DNA of 64,000 nt from Syncephalis plumigaleata (Eukaryota > Zoopagomycota > Zoopagomycetes > Zoopagales > Piptocephalidaceae): positions 186,001 through 250,000 of the forward strand of contig JAIXMF010000014.1 in assembly GCA_025201365.1 (NCBI GenBank), in the 5' to 3' direction. The stretch's first letter is position 1. Every line of letters begins with the position of its first letter. This document shows positions 49,801 through 60,911 of this stretch, in pieces. Both the position numbers and the translations under genes were made by a program. The notes under the pieces are model-generated. The model did not search any database. It had not been told where the DNA came from and saw nothing but the letters and a program-made list of their open reading frames with translations.

Positions 49801-50784
49801 ACCTATAATGTCTAGATCAATTTGCACTTCCAGAACGTGCAATCGACAAACCATTCCGTCTACCATCGGTTGATGTGTTCAAAGGTGCCGTACAAGGAGC
49901 AGGTGGCATTTCCATTAGTGGACGTATTGAAAGTGGTCATGTACAAGTGGGCGATGAGATTATGATTAGGCCAGGCGATGAATTATGCACTGTTAAGGGT
50001 AAGTAATAGAACAATAGCTGCTTATTTAACACTATTACTAATGATTATTATTACACTTGACTATATTCAACTGTAGCGATGGAAGTGGGAGATGAATTTC
50101 CAGAATGGGCTGCTGCCGGTGATACTGTTACATTAACGGTATCCGGTACAGATATGATTCATTTTGGGTGAGTTTCTCTTTTACTATTGCATCTATTTAT
50201 ACTTACATGATGACTATATGTATAAACAAGTGTTGGTACCATTCTATGCTCTCCACTATCACCTGTACCTGTAGTATCACATTTCAAGGCAAGAATCATG
50301 GTATTTGAACCGACTATACCAATTACGATTGGTTATCCGGTAAGTAAACACAACGAGCATAATGATGAATAGCGTAGATTAATGATGGTGATGATGACGA
50401 CGACTAGACGGTATTATTCCATCATAACTTGAATGTCAGTGCCACTATCTCCAAGTTGGAGGCAGTGATTGACAAATCAACGGGAGAAATCATCAAGAAG
50501 AATCCAAGGTAACATATATGAAGAAGGAATACTCGATCATTAACCGTATTGATTCATTTGTTGAATACTTAGACATTTACCTAAATCATCGGCTGCTCTT
50601 GTAAATATCCAAGTGGAACGTCCCATTTGTCTTGAATTGTTCAGTGCATCCAAAGAATTGGGTCGTATTACCCTAAGGAAAGATGGTAATACGATTGCTG
50701 CGGGTATTGTTGTCGGTAAGTAGATTACTATTAGTATTATTACTAAGCTGATCATTCAATATTCATATAGAAATACTCGAATAA
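46893..50784 (+). CDS. HBS1: HBS1 translational GTPase (ribosome rescue)
   Basis: 928 aa in 16 exons. Hbs1 with Dom34/Pelota splits stalled ribosomes in no-go and non-stop decay. The N-terminus has an Hbs1_N type domain ([22 protein letters not shown] ... [11 protein letters not shown]). A 310-residue Ser/Thr-rich linker follows in exon 4 (47589-48524), longer than in yeast or human. The eEF1A-like part shows G1 [10 protein letters not shown]2 GITMDVAI, G3 DAPGHRDF and G4 NKMD. Exon starts: 46893, 47000, 47352, 47589, 48593, 48859, 49008, 49146, 49326, 49565, 49816, 50077, 50231, 50408, 50573, 50771. The intron 48941-49007 is AT-AC (U12 type). The intron 49092-49145 is 54 nt without stops but splits the G2 motif, so it must be removed. 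The last exon is 14 nt. Confidence 0.9.
48941..49007 (+). other. U12-type AT-AC intron in HBS1
   Basis: Starts ATATCCTTT, the exact U12 5' splice consensus. It has TCATTAAC (7 of 9 to the U12 branch site) about 21 nt before its end, and ends AC. Removal joins IYKK and [13 protein letters not shown] in frame, as expected for Hbs1; no GT-AG solution exists before the in-frame stop in this interval. Confidence 0.85.
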
Positions 50785-50866
50785 TAAAATAGATACTCTC
50801 GCAATCAATGTGTACTATGCTGATGCTAATGTTTATTTAAACAATATTACATTCAATATGAATTGG

Positions 50867-52875
50867 TTATGTTATATGTGTTGTCGTTTCTGATTGCTCT
50901 GTCATTCCGTTATTTGTGGCAGTTTGATCTATCGATTTGTTGCAATTATCTGTCGTGTCACTGGTCGATTTCACTCGTCGCCAATCGAGGAATAGACATA
51001 GTATGAGTGAAATACTGCCCATTACTGTACCGGTATAGAACACTATACTTAATGCATCTGCAAATGCATGTTGTCCACTAGATATTACTGATGCATCCTG
51101 ATCGTATAATACATAAATGTTACTACGTATTTCAGAGACAAGCTAAATGAAATACATACGTTGATGTTAGTCATTTGTCAGTAATATATATCTGTTGCTG
51201 TTGTTATTTCTTTTGTATCACATTCACTCTATTACCTCATTCTTAATACCCGGGATGTATTCATAGAGTCGACGCGTAAGTATATCGTTAAACAGTGTTC
51301 CGCAAATGGCAACTCCAATGACACTACCGATAACTCGGAAGAAATATAACATTGAAGTAGCCGTGGCCAAATCTGTCATTACTATTATCAATATATACAT
51401 ATATACATTATTTGATGCTCCTATGACTTACCGGCAGTTCTAGCAGCAGCTTGAGCAGCAAATAGAATAGGTTGCATGTTGATACCTACACCAAGACCGG
51501 CAATGATCATATATCCAATCTCACTGGCCAACGAGGTATGCTGCGTCATACTACCCATCAATGCTGTACCCACCACGATTAGTGCACTACCAAGCATGAT
51601 AAATGGTACAGTACGACCGGTAGCACTAATCGAGAAACCAATGCCTAGTTCAGCCACGGCTCCTCCTAATACCATGGGCAATGTCTTCAATCCTGACATG
51701 GTAGCGCTATGACCTCGTACTGCCTATAGAAGCATATAAGTAAGTGTATTGTTCTTTTGTATTATCAATGATCAATGATCAATTATTACCTGATACCATA
51801 ATGGAGTGTAGAATAGCCCCACCATAAATGCCATACCAAGAAAGAAATAAAGAATAAATGATAGGTATACGTTACGTCGTTCGAATAGTTGTCGTGGCAT
51901 GATGGGCTGCCTTGCCCAGTGCCATTCCACAATGACAAATAATGCAAATAGCAATACGGCACCGATCAGTAATCCAATGATCATTGACGATGCCCACGAA
52001 TAAGTCTCGCCACCCCAACTTAGAGCGAGTAGTAAACATATAGAGGCAGCACTCACAAGCACCGTGCCTGCATAGTCAATATCGCGTAATTTATCGCGTA
52101 TAGAACCACTAGGCGACGGTAATCGAAACCAGAATAGGATTATTAGAGTGGATATCGCACCTATGGGCAAGTTGATGTAGAATACCCAACGCCAACTAAT
52201 ATGATCGGTAAACGCGCCACCCACTAATGGACCAATGATCGAGGATATGGCAAAGGTGGTGATGAGAATACCTTGATATTTACCACGATCACGTAGCGAT
52301 ACAATTTCTAACGGTGAATGGATAATTATCATAATGATGTCAATGAGTAACAAAGGAGGTAACTTACCCGACACGATAATGACACCGAGCGAGTTGATGG
52401 CACCACCACCGATACCCGCCACCGCTCTTCCTATGATAAGCATGTTCATGGAGGATGCAGCACCGCATAGTGCACTACTCGCTAGAAAGAAGAATACCGC
52501 CAGTAATAGGATGGATTGTCGTCCGAATATATCGGATAATCTGCCGAATAACGGTGGAAATGTCGTACTAGTGAGTAGATAAGCGGTGGCAATCCATGCC
52601 ACTCGATCTAGACCATCTAGCGAGGAGGCTATTGCAGGCGTTGCCGTAACAATTACTGTGGCATCCAATGAAGCAAGGAAATAAACTAGACTCACACTAT
52701 CAACGCGTTAATACAATTAGTTGTGATACTCCTGTAGAATAGAGCATTATCATTACCCAATAAATATGATGATCATTTGTTTAAATGGCAATGGTGGTGG
52801 TATTTCTGTCGTATCATCATGATAGTCCATTTCATTAGATGCTTGCTCTGCTTTACTACTATCAACGGATGCCAT
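50867..52875 (-). CDS. MFS transporter, DHA2 (14-helix) drug:H+ antiporter family
   Basis: 556 aa in 6 exons: 52875-52757, 52696-52368, 52307-51790, 51723-51432, 51372-51236, 51142-50867. It carries LDATVIVTATPAIA (motif D1-like, LDxTIVNTALP), GRLSDIFGRQ (motif A), IGRAVAGIGGGAI (motif B region) and PLVGGAFTDHISWRWVFYINLPIG (motif C), all typical of fungal DHA2 pumps. Twelve to fourteen hydrophobic segments follow. The acidic N-terminus (MASVDSSKAEQASNEMDYHDD) and the Thr/Asn-rich C-terminus are cytosolic. Substrate unknown; relatives export drugs, siderophores or basic amino acids at the plasma membrane or vacuole. The gene is tail to tail with HBS1 (83 nt apart), and upstream there is a purine-rich run at 52895-52930. 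Confidence 0.9.
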
Positions 52876-53201
52876 TATCAATGTAAAGGAATGGAAAGAG
52901 AAGGAGAAGAAAGAGAAGAAGAAAGGGATATATTCCCATTGTCATTGTTATATAGATAGTCAGGCCTTTTGTTCAACTATCGTAACAACACGTGTGTATT
53001 TATGTAAGAACAATCACTTGATGTTTATTACTACAGTATCGCTATTGTCATGGTTGTGAAAAAGTGACTGGTAAAAATGAAGATCATGTGCTACAAAGTC
53101 GTTACGATAATTGCTCTACATTGTGTATATTAATTGTAAGCATATCACAAGTACGCTCATGATTTGATCATACACGATGATCGCATCCATACTACTTAGA
53201 T

Positions 53202-54266
53202 TTATTGCCACGTTTCATTGTAGAGCTTTTGCAACCATGGTCGCGTGCGTAAAAATGCTTCAGACCGATCGATAGGTGGCGCATAACCAAGCAGCGTTTG
53301 AGCCTTTTCAATCGAAAAGGTATGCGTCAAGTTGGACATTATCACGTCGCGAATCCTTAATGGTGGCTCCCAATTGACGAACGGATAGAGTAGCAACTGA
53401 TTAGGTACAAAAAGTAGGTTAGCAACATTACAGGGAATATCGGGAAACGCCATTGGAACAATTCCTCGGCATTTGGCACTTTAAGCTCACGAGCAAAGCA
53501 CCTGCCCACCTCGTATAGATTGATGGTATAGCCGTCGTGTATATTAAAGACTTGTCCATTAATCTTCGAGTCGGGTTGTAGGTACTTTTCCGCAAGAAGA
53601 AGCGCATACACTGCATTCTCCACGTAAATTACATTGGTAATGCCACCTTCTCCAAGACGCCAGCGTCCAAGGATTGATTTAGTCATGTAAACGGCCATCG
53701 GTGACGCGTTCCTATCGCCATTCCCGTAGATCATTGCCGGTCTTAGCGCGCATACGAGACGATCGGTCTTTTTACCCCATGCCATGACTAGTTGTTCCGT
53801 TTCGCTTTACTGGTCATATACGGATCTGGTGGATTAGTGGCGTACGGTGCTGTCTCGTCCGCGTCAATGATGGGCGTACAGTTTAACACGACCGTGGCCG
53901 AACTAACAAAGATTACTCGGCGTACTTGGCAGGTGTTCGCTGCCTCCAATAGTTGACGCGTGCCCTCCACATTAACCTGATGTAGCTTCTTTCGGTTTTG
54001 CGAGAATAACGAGGCCAAGTGGAATATGGTGGTGACACCTTGACAGGCAGCATGCACGCTTTGACTATCGGTCAGATTGCCGATGACATGGTGACATTGG
54101 ATGGATCGTTGAAGTAGGACTGTCTAACGTCGAATACGCGAATTTCCGCTTCACTTCTCTCTCGAATAAGTGCCTCCACCAAATGTCGACCAAGAAATCC
54201 GTCGCCGCCCGTCACTAGATACACTTCACCGGCACCGGAATTAGTAGTCTCGCTAGACATTGACAT
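53202..54266 (-). pseudogene. 3-beta-hydroxysteroid dehydrogenase/isomerase-like (Erg26 family), broken
   Basis: Extended short-chain dehydrogenase. It has the NAD-binding motif VYLVTGGDGFLGRHLVEAL near the start, then TIFHLASLFSQNRKKLHQVNVEGT, VIFVSSATVV, Tyr-x3-Lys (YMTSK), RPAMIYGNGD, NVIYVENAVYALLLAEK, and a C-terminal KAQTLLGYAPPIDRSEAF. These are hallmarks of the 3-beta-HSD/Erg26 family, which oxidises sterol C3 hydroxyls. The conserved text runs through three frames, with changes near 54090, 53803 and 53385 and no intron signals there. The likely start is ATG 54266. No introns are seen, unusual for this window. Either a dying paralog or a locally mis-assembled gene. Confidence 0.75.
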
Positions 54267-55086
54267 TTTCTTGGATATTTCAAACAACTAGATGATACTG
54301 GAAATCGGAGCGATGGTTCTGTACTGCCATTTATTTCTAAAAGAACGAGGCTAGGCCGACAGAAAGCCTAGGCTTGGTACACTCAAACGTGTCATTGTAT
54401 ATGATATTCGAAATTACACGCGTGAAATCGGTTGTGCTGCAAGCCGCAACTAATGTATCAATAATGGCATACGTATTCTGGCGAGACAAGTAACCTAGGC
54501 GGAGATATGAGAGTTGGTATGGTACTAAGCTACCTTTAATGGTTCGTTACTAACAAAAATAACATTGATACTAATTCAATTATCACTTGTAAAGCATATG
54601 TGTTTATTTAATGTTGTACAATCCAAAACTACAAGTAAAGATCAAGGATATATAGGAAAAATGCCCGAGCTAACATGCATGCCAATATACCTGATCGTCT
54701 TACATCTATTAGTATCATGCCAACTGTTTCGCATGATCTATCACATGAACATGGGACATTAAAGTGACATACCAAGCAGATACATCATAAAAACATCATA
54801 ATGATGATTAAATGGCGTCACTTGTTTATCCATTATTCGATTATTGTAGTAATACGATCGAGACATGTAGAACATGGGAATAAAGCATTTAATTTATTTG
54901 ACGCACTATAAAACAGATATTGCCATAACTAAAGAATAATAAACAGCCAACGATAGTGGCAGTGATGATGGTAAGATTTTCTCCAAGAGTAAATAGACGG
55001 ATATATATATAATATCAATTAATGAACAATCTACGCAATATCTATGACTATAAGTGTTCATCATTAGATCCATTGACCAAGTGAGA
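54267..55086. other. Intergenic
   Basis: No supported gene. Short open frame 54661-54762 has no features. AT-rich. Confidence 0.5.
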
Positions 55087-56736
55087 TTAGACAGGAGCCA
55101 CTACACGTGGTGGCAATTGTTGCGATTGATCCTGTTGCGTATACTGAAGACGCCAATCAATATGTCTAATATATATTAACAGAAGCAATGCTATTTTGTT
55201 AATCATTGATGCCATTACTAAACAACAAATCACTACTTACGGTGATATACGTGGTCGACATAGTACAGTCATGCAGTTTTTACTGATACTACCGGTATCA
55301 AATGGATTTGGACGACGTTCATCTCGTTCCACCGTACTTCGTCGAATCTAAAGGCAATTGTATCACGATAGTGTCAGTAATAGAGTATTATCCACGCCAT
55401 TTGTAAACAAGTAACCACTTACCTGTTCATGTGTTGTAATATTACGACTAGCTAGCCAGGCATGATACAATGCCAAACCACCTAGACTCCAAAGGAAGAC
55501 AAAGCAATAAATCATCAATAGCAAAGTAAACACACACACACACACATCAAGTTAAGGATGATTAATAGAGCACAAGCAAAATAGTATAACTATAAGTGTA
55601 TAAAGGATATCTAACAGGATAATGTCGAATGACATCAATGAATTCCGAGTAAACACGTATGCCATTATCTTCCCGTGAGTGTTCATGTAACAGATGTAGA
55701 ATACTAAACACAACGACATAAATGCAAAGTATCGAACCAGACCAAATAAACGTAAAGAATGAACGATAATTACGTCGTCCCACGCAGTTATTTAACCAAA
55801 CGCAATGATGATCTTCATCCTCTGTCATATCAATCATTGTGTACATTATGTGAATAGATTAGTGACATATTTATACACATATATCTAGTAAATTAAATAG
55901 ATAATCAACATAATCACTTACCAACACAGTTATCACATTGACGACAATGACTAGCCCGTGGTGGTCTATATATTTTACATGTGCTGCAATACTTTAATGG
56001 AACGGTTATACCATTTACTACCACTTCTTTAGGTACAGGAGCAGTGCAGGTGTTGCATAAGGATCATCATTCGCATTGATAATAGCAGCATCATCTCTTG
56101 GTGCTGTAGATGATGTATCAGGGTAAGGATCTAAATTACGTGGAATAATCTATATACATTGATAGCATATCATTAATAAATCATTATATATTATTATTAA
56201 TTACTTACACCAGGATCTGTAAATGACGTGTAATACATGGATGTTATACAAACGGCAAACAAATAAGCGAATACAATAACAGTAGCTGGTTGTACATCAT
56301 GCCATAAATACGGACATCTATATAATAGTAAATAACACATACATACAGGTGTATCCTTCATCTTGTACTTACACGAATATAGCAAATAACACGCAAGGTG
56401 CTATCAATAGGAATTGTGCCACTAGAAAGGCCCATGTATCACGACCGGTTACTACACGACCTCCACATAGAACACGATTACGTCCACCGTGCATCGATGG
56501 TCGAACGAATGTCCATAGAAATTGACGCCACCATCGTACTAAGGGAGAGGGTGGCTTATTTGTACGTACAGTGTTGCCATAGGATTGTAAATAAGCAATA
56601 CGTGATTGACCATTACTATTATTTTATTGTTACTGTTGTTATTATTGCTGTTGCTGTTATTGCCTCCAGTATCAGATGTCGATAGATTGGTTAATGGCGA
56701 TGATGATGATTTACTACTAGCATTGGCTAATGGCAT
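55087..56736 (-). CDS. DHHC palmitoyltransferase (Erf2-like)
   Basis: S-acylates cysteines of membrane proteins. Seven exons: 56736-56373, 56317-56214, 56149-55922, 55821-55611, 55525-55423, 55347-55241, 55165-55087. It shows two helices before the catalytic part ([38 protein letters not shown]), then FTDPG, the Cys-rich domain [23 protein letters not shown], the active site [19 protein letters not shown], two more helices and TTHEQIR...[12 protein letters not shown]. This is the order of Erf2/ZDHHC9-type enzymes. The intron at 55526-55610 is AT-AC U12 type. Two frame breaks remain: one in the Asn-rich N-terminus near 56600, and one near 56050 (YATPA versus [11 protein letters not shown]). 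The start could therefore lie elsewhere, and assembly errors are possible. Confidence 0.8.
55526..55610 (-). other. U12-type AT-AC intron in the DHHC gene
   Basis: On the minus strand it begins ATATCCTTT, contains CATCCTTAAC (8 of 9 to the U12 branch consensus), then a (TG)n run and ends TTTAC. Splicing joins the exon ending CCTGTTAG to TTTGCTATTG in frame, restoring a helix and the conserved TTHEQIR region; no AG acceptor gives this frame. Confidence 0.85.
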
Positions 56737-57606
56737 GTTCACCTATTCTTTAACTTAGTGTAGATGTAATATAGATAAATGAAAAATGAACTAGTATGTT
56801 GGTCTACTTGTTCACTATTCCCGTATTAATAATGAATTGTTGTAATGATATGTTAATAAAAGTAATAAAATGACACGGCCGTTATAGAAATGGAATTGTT
56901 AATAACCACAACATAATCCCAGTCTTGTTGCTTCACTAATATTGAGAATGGTATACGTTGTTGTCTTCTTTAGAAGGAAAGACCCGTTTCGCCGTTATAT
57001 AGTTGTGTAGGTGCAGTATTACTCTTGTCACTACACACACACACAGTAAATACTGACCAACACTGTAATCCTTAGACGAAAAGATGAAGGAATAGGAGGA
57101 GAACTGTAAGATGTGAATAAAGAGTGGTGTGATGATAAACGAATAAAGGATTCCTAATATTGGTGTGGTGTTTGAAAAAGGGATAGCGGAGCGTGGCTGA
57201 GAGAAGAAGGATGAGGAGCATATGAGTTCCATTTTAGAAACCGGTTCAAATCATGCGAACTTGAAAGAACAAGCATTTAGCACTAATATAATAATACTAA
57301 TGGATTAGAGTGTGTATGTATATCAAGGATTCATTCATTCAATGGTTAATGAGCACTCATATATTGTATAACTAGTAGATGTACATGTTAATAATAAATA
57401 GAAAGACTATTAGAAAATATTGAACACCGGTTTGCTTCACTATATTTCACGATTAGAATGAGACACACACATACAAATAAAAAGAATGATACGCGTTTCC
57501 TTCTTCGCTTATAGCTAAAGCATCCTCTTCCTCAAAGTTACGCTAATATGACATTATGACATGCGCATATATGCTTATGAATGAAAAGTTTAGCATGATT
57601 GTCGCA
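56737..57606. other. Intergenic between DHHC gene and RPL5 3' end
   Basis: No gene supported. The region 57160-57260 holds a tRNA-like word GGTTCAAATC but no matching stems. AT-rich otherwise. Confidence 0.5.
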
Positions 57607-59007
57607 TTACTCTTCCTTGGCTTGAGCACGAGCGAAAGCGGCCTTCTTCTGCTTAACGCGGTCCTCACGCTGCTTCTTGTTGAGTGGCTGCTTGCGGTAC
57701 TTCTTGAGCGTCTTGTACTCATCAGCAGACTTCTTCTGGGTGGCAGTGAAGGTTGGATCAGCACGGATCTTGCTGTGGGCATTCTTGTAGATCTCTTCTA
57801 GGTTGTCGGCGGTGATACCGGCAGCGATGTACTTGCCGAATTGACGCTTGTACTTGTCGTCATCCTCTTCTTGCAACTGCTTCATGTAGTCGGAGACGTG
57901 ACCACCATAGATGTAGTTGCGGAGGACCTCGGCCTCGAGAGCCTTGGACTCGCTGTCGTAACCTGGGAAGCGGCTCTCGGAGTGAGGGATCAAGATACCA
58001 CCATCGGAGGCACCCTTCATGGCGGCGAAGACACGAGCACCAGTGGTGGTACGACGGAGACCGACATCCAAGAAGCACTTGAATGGACGTGGACCGTCAC
58101 CGTTGGCTTCAACGAGGTTGAACTCGCCATCGGCCTCTTCGGTACCTTCGTACTTGTCGGCCAAACCGAGCTTGGTCAACACACGACGTGCCAACAACAA
58201 ACCAGTGCAGTAGGCTAAATAGAACATTGTAAAATAATAATATAAATTAGCATATGCATGAATGATGATCGTTATTACATATATATATATATATATGAAC
58301 ATTATCATCATTGTGACAGAGCCATGCATTGATTAAGCTATGGTTAAGATCAGATAGGAGCGAAAGAATTTTGGTAGTCAACATTTTTAGTAGTAGTTCA
58401 GGTGAACTATGCGGTCATCATTTCAAAAGCTAATACAAGATTGCTCATGGATACTCTGTCACAAGTGATATTGATGTCTGTACATTTGTACATATAGATA
58501 TGCATATAGACGCGTATAACTTACCAGCAGCCCAGTTGGTAAGACCAGCCTTGATGCCATATTTAGGAAGTTCGTGCGAGTAGGCAGCGCACATAACAAC
58601 ATCACCCTGAAGCTTAGCATACACAATCTGGCAGATGACATCAGTGTTGGTGAAGCGGACCACCAAGCGGTATTTAGGCGAGTTGTACTTGTTCTTGGCC
58701 TGAGTCACCAAACGCTTACGGGCAAAGTAGTCGGTCTTACCCTCACGGCGACGACGGTACTTGACCTGATAGCGCTTGAAGTAAGCGGTGTTCTTCACAA
58801 GCTTGACGAAAGGCTAAATAAACAGACAAATAGATAAGTTTGGCTGATAACAATAATTATAAATAATAAATACAAGCAAGCGTGTTCTATTGCATGTATG
58901 CATATATCATCATCCATCCATCCATCCATCCATCTACAGATAGATAGATAGATGATCATAGAAGCAGTATACAATATACACTACAAGGACATCTAGAAAC
59001 TCACCAT
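57607..59007 (-). CDS. RPL5: 60S ribosomal protein L5 (uL18)
   Basis: 299 aa, the normal size, binding 5S rRNA in the central protuberance. Exons: 59007-59005 (just the ATG), 58813-58525, 58214-57607. The reading [36 protein letters not shown] is nearly invariant in eukaryotes. [19 protein letters not shown] and the Lys-rich C-terminus ending AQAKEE are also seen. A start codon alone in exon 1 is common for ribosomal protein genes. Codon use is strongly biased to C-ending codons compared with neighbours, as expected for high expression. Confidence 0.95.
58911..58956. repeat. (CATC)n and (GATA)n microsatellites in RPL5 intron 1
   Basis: About five CATC units followed by four GATA units inside the first intron of RPL5. 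Confidence 0.85.
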
Positions 59008-59252
59008 GTTGAATAATCTTCCGGTGTCCTACGATGAGGTGAAAGAGGAGGTGGATCTATGGATGGCGGTGAGGACATTTGAGTTTTGTAGGCGGCAACC
59101 ATCATCTTCATACACCAAGAAAAAACAATAATAATAATTGTAACACCCATTCATGCAGTTTTACTTCTTGATGTCATCATAGCATGTCTACCCTTCACTC
59201 TTACACACCACGCACATAGTCTCTCACTCACTTACTACAAACATATACAGTC

Positions 59253-60612
59253 ATGTCATCAACGCGTGACTATATTGCACAGCATTATCTAGGCACTGGC
59301 ACTAATCAACAGGAGAAACAACTACCATAACTATTGATGGTAAACGAGTGAAAAAGGTAAAGAAACGTAGAACACCTACTAGTAGTGATAAAGTGGTGCA
59401 ACATGGTACTGGTACGATAATCGACGAAGACGATGTAGTCATGGGCAACTGGGAGGACGATACGACATCGTCTCAGTTGGGTATGCTAGCCATGAAAGCA
59501 AGTTCAAAACGAGAAAGTGATATAGTTGACGCGTTGGGTATGGCCAATCAGGATTACGATGAAGGTAATGCATAGCTAGAATACTATAGAGGATATATGC
59601 TAAATGATGCATACATGTTATAGAGGCACCTATGATTGTAGCAGTGGATACAAGTAAAATACCCACAAAACATCTGCTTGGAAGAGAGTAGGCGATACGG
59701 AAACGAATACCGATAATACAGGTAGATATTGCCAATAATCTCTAATCGAGTATACATGCTAACGATAACTAATCTATCATAATAGCAAATGGGCAATCTA
59801 TTGATGATCATGATGGTCCGCGAATGTCTTCGGGAGAACGGCTGGACTGCAGACAGCCCAACAACTACGAGAGAGTAGCGAGGCATTTCAGACTGCTAAA
59901 CGAAAACATTTGGAACAACTTGATCCTGATGCCATTGGTCGTGGAAAGGAGACCGTCTATCGTGATCAGAGCGGTAGCTTAACTGGAATTATTACGCTTA
60001 ACAATAGCATTTATGTGTATCGTTTTACTTCCCATCTAGGTCGTCGTATTGATATTGCTGCTCAGCGTGCAGAATTGGCAGCAAAGAAACGTGCAGAAGA
60101 AGCTCAATTGGAAAAGGAGATGGAATGGGGCAAGGGTCGTGTTCAACGACAGGCGGCAGAACTACGTAAGCAATACGAGGAACAGGAGGCTAAAAAGCCA
60201 ATGGCACGATATGCCGATGATGAAGATTTGAACTCGGAATAAAAGCGCACAGCGATGGAATGATCCTGCAGCCAAGTTTCTCACTGTAAGTATCTATTCT
60301 ATAGCATTATTTATTCTGATATATATATGCTCATTTATGTTTATAGAAAAAGAAGAGTCGCGGTAAACGAATGCCACGCTACTCGGGTCCACCACCGCCA
60401 CCTAATCGATTTGGCATTCTACCGGGTTATCGTTGGGATGGTGTTGGTGAGTAGAATGAATTACTTATATATATATATATATATATATGTACCTACATAT
60501 TAATGATTATATAGATCGTTCCAATGGATTTGAAAAGGAATACTTTGCTCGTAAGGCTGGTAAAACGGTGTTGGCCGAGGAAGCCTACAAATGGAGTGTG
60601 GAGGATATGTAG
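59253..60612 (+). CDS. BUD13: BUD13 homolog (RES splicing complex), with frame breaks
   Basis: Bud13 with Pml1 and Snu17 forms the RES complex of the activated spliceosome. Seen: [16 protein letters not shown] at the start, a basic run [11 protein letters not shown], then [29 protein letters not shown], a coiled-coil [21 protein letters not shown], and the strongly conserved C-terminus [31 protein letters not shown] ending WSVEDM. Introns with normal signals lie at about 59565-59623, 59723-59787, 59974-60040, 60288-60345 and 60447-60515. Frame breaks occur near 59330, 59687, 59840 and 60240-60260; the last includes a stop and a shortened [15 protein letters not shown] block. Four breaks in a conserved gene mean either a dead copy or local sequence errors. 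Confidence 0.75.
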
Positions 60613-60911
60613 AATATAGATTAGAATTACTACCAATGGTGAAAAGAAAACACTATACTGCTGTTTGAATTGCAAATACAACAAGTCTATGCAATAAAAT
60701 GTTTATGTTATTTTATTTGAACTACAATTCAACAGAAGATATATCATACGATTGCTAGTTGAGTTTATTTATTACAATTTGCAACTAACATTGACAAGTA
60801 TGAACTATTCAAAAATGATATAGAAAGAAGATCAACTTGGATGTTTAGTTTTAATTGGTATTCGACTAGATGGTAGCTGTTTGCATGTCACTAAGTACAT
60901 CTGTCAATTCA
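60613..60911. other. Convergent intergenic region between BUD13 and NUP37-like
   Basis: About 300 nt, AT-rich, with an AATAAA-type signal at 60693. Nothing else seen. Confidence 0.5.

Noticed and set aside
57180-57260. tRNA gene suggested by GGTTCAAATC and an upstream TGGCTGAG
   Set aside because: The acceptor and T stems do not pair, so no cloverleaf can be drawn.
57556-58218. Plus-strand open frames over RPL5
   Set aside because: Shadow frames of the codon-biased RPL5 coding sequence.
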